DNA from: Apricaphanius iberus
Lineage: Eukaryota > Chordata > Actinopteri > Cyprinodontiformes > Aphaniidae
DNA length: 64,000 nt
Direction: 5' to 3'
Assembly (NCBI GenBank): GCA_028564705.1
Contig: JAPXFQ010001350.1
Coordinates: forward strand, 970,596-1,034,595
Positions 57,202 to 64,000 of this stretch are shown one piece after another. The number at the start of each line of letters is the position of its first letter. Position 1 is the stretch's first letter. Both the position numbers and the translations under genes were made by a program. The notes beneath the pieces are model-generated. The model was given only the letters and a program-made list of their open reading frames with translations, had not been told where the DNA came from and did no database searches.

Positions 57202-60200
57202 ATGCCGGAAATAAAAGTAACACCTTTAGGTGAGTACTGTAGTCTGTTAGCCCGCAGCTAAGCTAGTTCCGTCAACATTACGTTTAACGTCAGCTGCACA
57301 ATTTTAAAGCAATGGGAGATGCCCTTTCTCTCTTCTAGTTGGAAAGCTCTAGTTATCTTTTTGTGAACCTACATTGATAATAACATCGTAGTGCCTAGCT
57401 CACTCATTTGTTAGCTGAGAACTGTATTTGTAGCTGCTCAGTTTTCTGTGTTTTCTGTCCAAGGTGCTGGACAGGATGTTGGTCGGAGCTGCATTCTCGT
57501 CTCTATCGGAGGCAAAAACATCATGCTGGACTGTGGGATGCACATGGGATACAACGACGATGTAAAATAATCAGAATAGTTAACTAAACAAAGAAACAAA
57601 CAAACACACACACATATATATACTATACAATACTGTGGAAAAATGTGGTCTTTCTTTTGATTATTCAGTTCTTTCAAAAGAATTATTAATATATTGAGAT
57701 CTAGTCTTATGTAGTCGCAGGTAAACACAATGTGGCGGTTCTATTACAGGTTTTCCAGGAGCCCCAGGGTTGGGTCCGTTTTTTTTTTCCTGGAGGGAAC
57801 CAAACTACAGAATTAGTAAAAAAAAAAAAAAAAAGATAATATTTTATTGATTACAACAGTAAGAGAGCTGAAGTTTAAGCCCATCCCACCAAGGCCAAAA
57901 CGTCGGATTTAGCAGATGAAAACATTGATCCTTTTTCAATACCGATGAAGCCAAAAGTGCAATGCCTTAATTTATTTATGAAAGTAAAATTGTGAAAATA
58001 AAAAGAAAGGATCCAAGGGAGGAACTAGTCACAGTTTCTGTGCCAACACACATCATCAATAGAAATTGAATTTTTATTATTATCTTTTCCATACAAGGAC
58101 CAAGACCTTTAGATCATATTTAGGTTGATCAGTGTCTATTGAGATGTCATTTGAAATACACGACTTCCTGATTCCCTAGGGTATAAATATGACATGACCC
58201 ACAACCTCATTATCCCTTGCACTTTTTCAAAATTAAATTAAACGAGAGAACATTGTGTAAAGTTAGACTTGTGTTGATTTTTTTATAAATGAGGGAATAT
58301 CTGCAGGAACATAAACTGCTTTCCTTATTTTGTCTGCATCTACAGTCAAAGTTTAAAATAATTGAAGCTTTGCAAATCAAGGCTAAAATAGAGCCACATT
58401 TATCTTACCACCACACAATGTGAAGGTGAGGGAGATGAAAAAGAAAAAATCTCGAAAGAGTGACAACTTGTGGTCGCCCAAAATCTGTATCAGTCAGCTG
58501 AAGCTACGTAGATGCCTACAAGTTTTCTTGGAGGTACCTTAGTGAAAAAAATAATCCCTTTCTGTCCATTCAACAGAAATAGAGACATGTGTTATTTAAA
58601 ATTATGCAATGCTCACTTTTGAGTATTGGTATAGGCATTGTTATAGGCCTGTTTCTCTGCCAAAGGCCCTCCTAACCTTTTTAGAGTTCATAGCAAACTA
58701 GACATAACGTTAATTTTAAATAAAAGTCTTGTAACTGACCACAGAAAGCTGAAAATGGCTCTTCCATCAAGTCTTCACAGTATATTGCTCATTGATTGCA
58801 TTAGATAAGCTCCTAACAATTCAGGTAAAAATAAGTAAATGGTAGTTTTTTTACCCTAATGTTGTTCTTGTCTTTTTTGACGAGTGTTATTGTTTAGCGT
58901 GCTCGTAAAACTCTAATGAGATATGGAAAATGACTTTCTTTTTTATTTTTATTTAGAGGCGATTCCCAGACTTTTCCTATGTAACACAGAACGGGCGGCT
59001 GACAGACTTCTTAGACTGCGTGATCATCAGGTTTGTTGAGGTTTTCTTTAATGCACTTTTCATGAAGCATTCACATAACTAATCTGTGTGCTTGCCCCTT
59101 TTCCACCTGCTCTATTCAGCCACTTTCACCTAGACCACTGCGGCGCCCTACCTTACATGAGCGAGATGGTAGGCTACGACGGACCTATCTACATGACTCA
59201 TCCCACCAAGGCCATTTGTCCCATTTTACTCGAAGATTTCCGGAAGATCACCGTTGACAAGAAGGGAGAAACCAACTTCTTCACCTCACAAATGATCAAG
59301 GACTGCATGAAGAAAGTGATTCCTTTGAACCTCCACCAAACCGTCCAGGTGCCGTGCTGATGTCATGTGTTCGGATGTGCTCCTGAAGACAAATTTATCT
59401 GATCCCATCTTGTTTTTCTGCGCCAGCTGCTCGCCCCTTTTTGATGCCGAATCAAGCCGTTTCTGTTGTGCTCCTGGCAGGTGGATGACGAGCTGGAGAT
59501 CAAGGCGTACTATGCAGGCCATGTCCTGGGAGCTGCTATGGTGCACATCAAAGTGGGATCAGAGTCTGTGGTCTACACAGTGAGTGTAAACAAGTGTGAA
59601 CTGTGTCACAGCAGGTGATTGTAATGACTGCAGCCTCAGATAAATCTCTTTACCCCTTTTAGGGAGACTATAACATGACACCAGACAGACATTTGGGGTA
59701 AGTTACCTTTGATGTTTTTAAGCGGTGGTCATCAAATGTTATTTTTCACTTAGCAACACAATCCTGCAAAAATAAAGGATAAAAAGTTATGATTTATAGA
59801 ATAGAAATATCCTTTATTGTTCCAAGATGGGGAAATCCAGGTGTAACAGCACCAAAGTGACAGGCAAATTAAAAAAATGAATTACAAATAAGAGTATACA
59901 TACAGGGGCAAAAGTACAATACTAAATACTGTGCAGTTAAAAAAAAGGAAATAGATTACTCAGGTAAAGAAAAAAGTGCAACTGAGTAGGATCATTAAAA
60001 AATATTCACAATATGCTTCTTTGGAGCATCCAAATGTTCTTTATTAAACTTTAGACAGAACTGGAGTAGTACCGTATTGAAAAAAATTAGAAAATCGATT
60101 CTGAATCTATTCTTGTAGAAATTGAATCAAATCGATTAGCAAATTCAAAACTCAATTTTATTATTTAGAATAGTTTGCCTTTTTTTTTACACCTAAGTTA

Positions 60201-61145
60201 GGAAGGGAAAGTCCAGACAGCCATTTTAAGCCTTGTGTCTGAAAGGGTTGAAACAATTTCCCCTGGTGAACTGTTACTAACCAAATGTTAAGTCATTGAA
60301 TTACAGGCATATAATTAAAATACCAGCTCAAAAAAGCCCGTCTTTAATAGCACTAACCCATATCAATATCAAATTGGATCTGATTAAATCAGATCAGATC
60401 GTGATAATCGATTATAACTCTTGAATATTGGAATCGAAGTGATTCTAGACATTTGAATCAATACCCATCCCTGGTCTGGAGATGTGCCGGCTTAAGCAGG
60501 GGGACCTTTCGAGTGCAGCAGGATTTTAATCAATGATGTGTGTTACTACCAGTAAACTTTGTTACTGTGATCCCAGCTCTATTTACGTCGTTGATCAGTT
60601 CCCCAGTGTGTTTGTAGGTATGGACAGGTGTCTTTTGTACAGATAACGAATTCAAATAGGTTCCATTAAAACAGGTAATGAGTGGAGGATAGAAGTCTGT
60701 GAGGGCCAGAATTTCTGTTTGTTTGTAAGTGCTAAATACTTGTTTTCTGCACCGCAATACAAATAAGTTCTTTAAAAATGATTGAGAATGATTTTAAGAA
60801 TGATTTCCTGGATTTTCTTACATTCTATCTTTCACAATTGAAGTGGTACTATGATGCACATTACATACCTCTCATCTTTTTAAGCAGAATAACTTGCGCA
60901 AAACGGCAGCTGCCAAATTCTTTCCCCCACTCTTGAGTTCTGAAAATAACCCCATCGATTCTATATTTATTTAATTAAATGTAGATATTGTTTTTTTATC
61001 TATTAAGTAGATGGTATATTTTAATGGTATTGATAATTATGCATTTGATATGTGCATATTTACTATAAAAGCAAATTAGCCTAATGATGCATATTTTATA
61101 TAATTCACAGCTAGATGGCGACAAAGTGCTTCCAATAAATCCCTT

Positions 61146-61197
<52 letters not shown>

Positions 61198-62797
61198 TTT
61201 GAAGGGTATGAATTATTTATTAACTAACATAAAAAAAAATCTACTCTTGAACGAAAAAGTAAATTTTTGAAACATTTTTAACATGGAAAAAATAGATATT
61301 GAATGTTATTTTAGGTATGTTGAGATAAATTATTATTATTATTATTATACATTTTTTTTAATTGTGACCCACTTTAGTAGTATCAGAGCTGCATCTGAGT
61401 TGTGATGCTCTCAGTCGTGTAATCAGCAATCAAGCGACTGGAGTAGACAGCCGCAGACTGGTTGATGCAGAGAAGGGTGAACTCCTAGAAGAGAAGCTGT
61501 TGTGGTGTAAACTATGCAATCTGAAACTATGCAGCTACAAATTATCCCATCTGAATTGTAGCACGGCCAAGACTCGTATTCAAAATGAAATAAAAGCAAC
61601 AACACAGCCAGATGCTACTGTTAAAAAGGAATAACAGGGTTCAGCTGTTTTCCATATTCATGTTTTTACCTTTTGAGCATTGTTCTATCGGGTAAATTAC
61701 TATAAATAAATCCATTAAAAAGCCAGCAATAATTGCCACATTCAGCCTATAATTTTCGACCTGCTATGTTTTCAATATTGTTCATTTTTTCTAGTGCTGC
61801 TTGGATTGATAAATGCCGTCCAGACATCCTTATATCAGAGTCTACCTACGCCACAACTATCCGTGACTCAAAAAGGTGCAGAGAAAGGGATTTCCTGAAG
61901 AAAGTTCATGAATCGATAGAAAGAGGAGGAAAGGTAAAATTTGCATTCATTCCGATGCAGCAATGTGTGTTTTTTTTTTAATGACACTTCCATAACACCT
62001 CTGCCTTCAAATTTCCTAGGTCCTTATTCCAGTTTTTGCCCTGGGACGTGCGCAGGAGCTCTGCATCCTGCTGGAAACGTTTTGGTATGGCTTGCTTTCA
62101 AATGCGGCATCAAAACCCATGCTTGCAGCATTTTTAGACACAAAGTTTATTTCAGAGCTAGAAAATAAGAAAGAAAAGGTAGTGACATGTGGAGGTAATT
62201 ACAGCCTATTCCCTGATATCAAATAAAAAGATTGTTTTTTTGTATCATCGTCGTTGACATTCCAGCTGAATGAAATAAAACCTTTCAGCATCAAGTAATT
62301 AGACATGTCTGCAAGACAAAGCAAAGCTTCCATCTGGACAGCTAATTATATAGGATGCATTTATTTTTTTAGGCCTGAAAGACTAATTGCACGATGTTAA
62401 CATTTTCTTTAACTAATTGGACTGCCTTCAATTCCCTCTCTCCACACAGGGAGAGAATGAACCTAAAAGCACCAATCTACTTTTCCACTGGACTGACAGA
62501 AAAAGCCAATCATTACTACAAGCTTTTCATAACATGGACCAACCAGAAGATCAGAAAAACATTTGTGCAGAGAAACATGTTTGAATTTAAACACATCAAG
62601 GCCTTTGATCGCTCCTATGCAGACAATCCTGGACCAATGGTGAGTCGGCTTTTCCTCCTAGATGTTAAAGTTTCAAACTGCTGCACGCTTTAAAGATTAG
62701 CCCACTCTTTCAGGTAGTGTTCGCCACACCGGGAATGCTGCATGCTGGCCAGTCATTGCAGATATTCAAGAAATGGGCTGGAAATGAGAAGAACATG
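57202..62797 (+). CDS. ints11: Integrator complex subunit 11 (RNA endonuclease), N-terminal 347 residues
   Basis: Zinc-dependent metallo-beta-lactamase/beta-CASP nuclease of the nuclear Integrator complex; it cleaves snRNA 3' ends and promoter-proximal nascent transcripts, working with INTS9. Ten exons are in the window: 57202-57229, 57464-57561, 58957-59030, 59120-59348, 59481-59579, 59663-59697, 61795-61933, 62020-62084, 62450-62639, 62714-62797. All use GT-AG, and phases close to exactly 347 codons. Family length is about 600, so the beta-CASP end and the INTS9-binding C-terminus lie to the right. The start [17 protein letters not shown] is the conserved N-terminus. Metal-site residues are at the same numbers as in human: H68-F-H-L-D-H73, H157 (AGHVLGA), D178 (GDYNM) and catalytic E203 (SESTYATT). 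The last visible exon ends WAGNEKNM. Introns hold a dispersed hAT-like element and a TA repeat. Confidence 0.96.
57562..58956 (+). other. ints11 intron 2, no recognised elements
   Basis: AT-rich intron with a short CA/TA run near 57605 and two homopolymer runs (T at 57779, A at 57819). No exon-like frame or transposon end was recognised. Confidence 0.6.
60068..60474. repeat. Dispersed hAT-like non-autonomous element, copy 2
   Basis: Shares order and sequence with 36525-36822: CCAGACAGCCATTTTAAGCC, CCTGGTGAACTG, GTCATTGAATTACAGGCATA, CACTAACCCATATC and the end GACATTTGAATCAATACCC followed by CATCCC. This copy is longer, with AATCGATT-rich flanks at both ends. It lies in ints11 intron 6. Confidence 0.65.
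61148..61194. repeat. (TA)n microsatellite
   Basis: Forty-seven bases of TA dinucleotides in ints11 intron 6; a short (ATT)n run follows at about 61331-61349. Confidence 0.95.
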
Positions 62798-63249
62798 GTG
62801 AGTGTTTTATGCAAAGTCTCATCTATTTCTGTTTCTGAAGTCTGTGCCACACATTTCCTGCAAGGTTTACATAAATCAGTCAACCATTTAATGATGCCCT
62901 ATTTGGATCACAAACAATAAAAAGCTTTAATGAAATTACCAAAAAATTAAATAAAATAAGAACACTAAAATGGTTATAAATATATTTAATCATTTAAAAG
63001 ATTTCTAGGATATTAAATGACAATGGCAAAATACATTTTCAAGCGCAACATTAAAATATTTGGACCACTAAAACTAAAACACAGCAAATATGAGGACAAT
63101 TGTGGAAGCTGCCAAAAGTTGCTAGAGAGGAATGATGACCTCAATTCCCTCCCAAGAAAAAAGTAGTGAAAGCCAAACCACGTGCACAGATTGCATAAAA
63201 CATAGCAACAGTAAATGGAACCACCTGAAACTCTGTCATTTCTACACAT

Positions 63250-63368
63250 ACAGTGGACGCCGGCCAATTCGCAGATTTAACTGTAGAGATTAACTTTAAA
63301 CTATTTGTGGAAGACTCACCTATATGTGGATTGTCCGTGGTGCGAATCTAAAATATTCGAAAGTAAAT
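63250..63368. mobile_element. Tigger/pogo-like terminal fragment
   Basis: ACAGTGGACGCCGGCCAATT, then TCGCAGATTTAACTG, AAACTATTTGTGGAAGACTC and TGGTGCGAATCTAAAATATT follow the end sequence of Tigger-like elements that begin with CAGTGGACCCCCG. Only one end is visible. It lies 3' of the last visible ints11 exon, within its next intron. Confidence 0.5.
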
Positions 63369-63449
63369 GCCACTTGGGAAACTAAAATACCTAGACCCAA
63401 TGCTATGTGACACTTTATTGGCTGACGTTTGCCAAAAACAGCCAATCCA

Positions 63450-63775
63450 GGAATGTCACAGTCCCTTATTACTCTTCACTCCTAAACTGACCTTATTAAA
63501 GAGGACTGCCAATGCAATGCGCATGGAGCAGTGCAAATCCATTGCAAATGCAAAGTGTAATTGCACTCCTCCATCAAGTGCATTGGGCAGTCCCCTTATT
63601 ATTCTTCGACTCCTAAACTGGACTCTTATTAAGGGACGGCCCAATGCAATGCATGGAGGCAGTGCAAATCCATTGCAAAGCAATGTATTGCACTGCCTCC
63701 ATGCAATTGCATGGGCAGTCCCTTATTACTATTCACCTCTAAACTGGACTCTTATTATTTATTTATTTTTCTTCC
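63450..63775. repeat. Tandem repeat of ~128 bp with internal inverted copies
   Basis: The block CAGTCCCTTATTACT...CTCCTAAACTG...CTTATTA recurs at 63459, 63588 and 63716 (periods 129 and 128). Between the blocks lie ATTGCA-rich segments; GGAGGCAGTGCAAATCCATTG at 63656 is partly mirrored by CAATGTATTGCACTGCCTCC at 63681. It is in a putative ints11 intron. No protein is implied by its frames. Confidence 0.75.
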
Positions 63776-64000
63776 GCCACCGTTAATGCGGGTCATACCG
63801 TAGCGTGCACCCCCACAAATTATACATCAAAACGACCGGCTCGCTAACGACATCCGGGCTATTACTTTTATTGGCGATTGGAGTTACCATGGCGACGTAA
63901 TAAGCGAAAAACCAGTCAAAAACAAGCCCAAAATCCCCATAGGAAATGAATGGGAAAAGGAGTCAAAAATCATGAAAATCGACTAATTTTGAAGATTTAC
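63776..64000. repeat. Continuation of the repeat unit with GC-richer segment
   Basis: TTCCGCCACCGTTAATGCGG, CAAATTATACATCAAAACGA and CCCCATAGGAAATGAATGGG are motifs that I recognise from an abundant fish repeat, probably the same family as the adjoining tandem blocks. It runs off the window. No ints11 exon was found after 62797. Confidence 0.4.

Noticed and set aside
62085..62178. Open read-through after ints11 exon 8 ([13 protein letters not shown] ...) ending at a GT
   Set aside because: Using the later donor would break the phase with exon 9; the TG|GTATGG donor joins correctly to the conserved ERMNLK.
63367..63786. 139-codon plus-strand frame near the right edge
   Set aside because: It runs through the ~128 bp tandem repeat and shows the repeat's own periodicity, not a protein family.

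Overview
The window reads as teleost fish nuclear DNA: interrupted protein-coding genes with GT-AG introns, AT-rich introns, and a dense load of fish-type transposons (Tc1-like, hAT-like, pogo-like, L2/CR1-type LINEs, a tRNA-derived SINE, TA microsatellites). There is no bacterial or phage organisation, no operon and no CRISPR array.

Five protein-coding genes can be built exon by exon. Left to right they are: vwa5b1 (minus; 14 coding exons between 25237 and 1056, C-terminal end beyond the left edge); ddx19 (plus; 11 exons, 35566-46670, complete, 485 residues, a DEAD-box mRNA-export helicase); ubxn10 (minus; one coding exon 48833-49516, a ciliary p97 adaptor); cptp (minus; two coding exons, 54908-51347, 215 residues, ceramide-1-phosphate transfer protein); and ints11 (plus; first 10 exons 57202-62797, the Integrator RNA endonuclease, running off the right edge). 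All phases were checked by hand and close without frameshift. In human, VWA5B1-UBXN10 and CPTP-INTS11 are two separate neighbour pairs, both on 1p36; here they lie within 65 kb with ddx19 between them. The genes do not form one pathway.

Region by region: 1-25 kb is the body of vwa5b1, its introns filled with Tc1-like relics, one well-bounded but dead Tc1-like copy (14326-15906), LINE scraps, a THAP-domain fragment and a SINE inserted into an L2-type tail. 25-35 kb is intron or upstream sequence of vwa5b1 with a terminal-inverted-repeat element, a GC-rich candidate first exon or promoter near 33 kb, and a LINE fragment. 35.5-46.7 kb is ddx19; its 7.6 kb intron 8 holds a non-autonomous element and a LINE into which a nearly intact pogo-like transposon has jumped. 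47-55 kb holds ubxn10 and cptp, with a perfect RFX X-box upstream of ubxn10 and a LINE plus a hAT-like element in the cptp intron. 55-64 kb holds the head-to-head cptp/ints11 promoter region, ints11, and at the far right a ~128 bp tandem repeat.

I found no convincing new biological system. The most useful second looks are the nested transposon stack in ddx19, the X-box of ubxn10, a GC-AG intron in vwa5b1, a single-frameshift pogo transposase, a THAP-domain fragment, and an unassigned 57-codon exon-like ORF at 6274.
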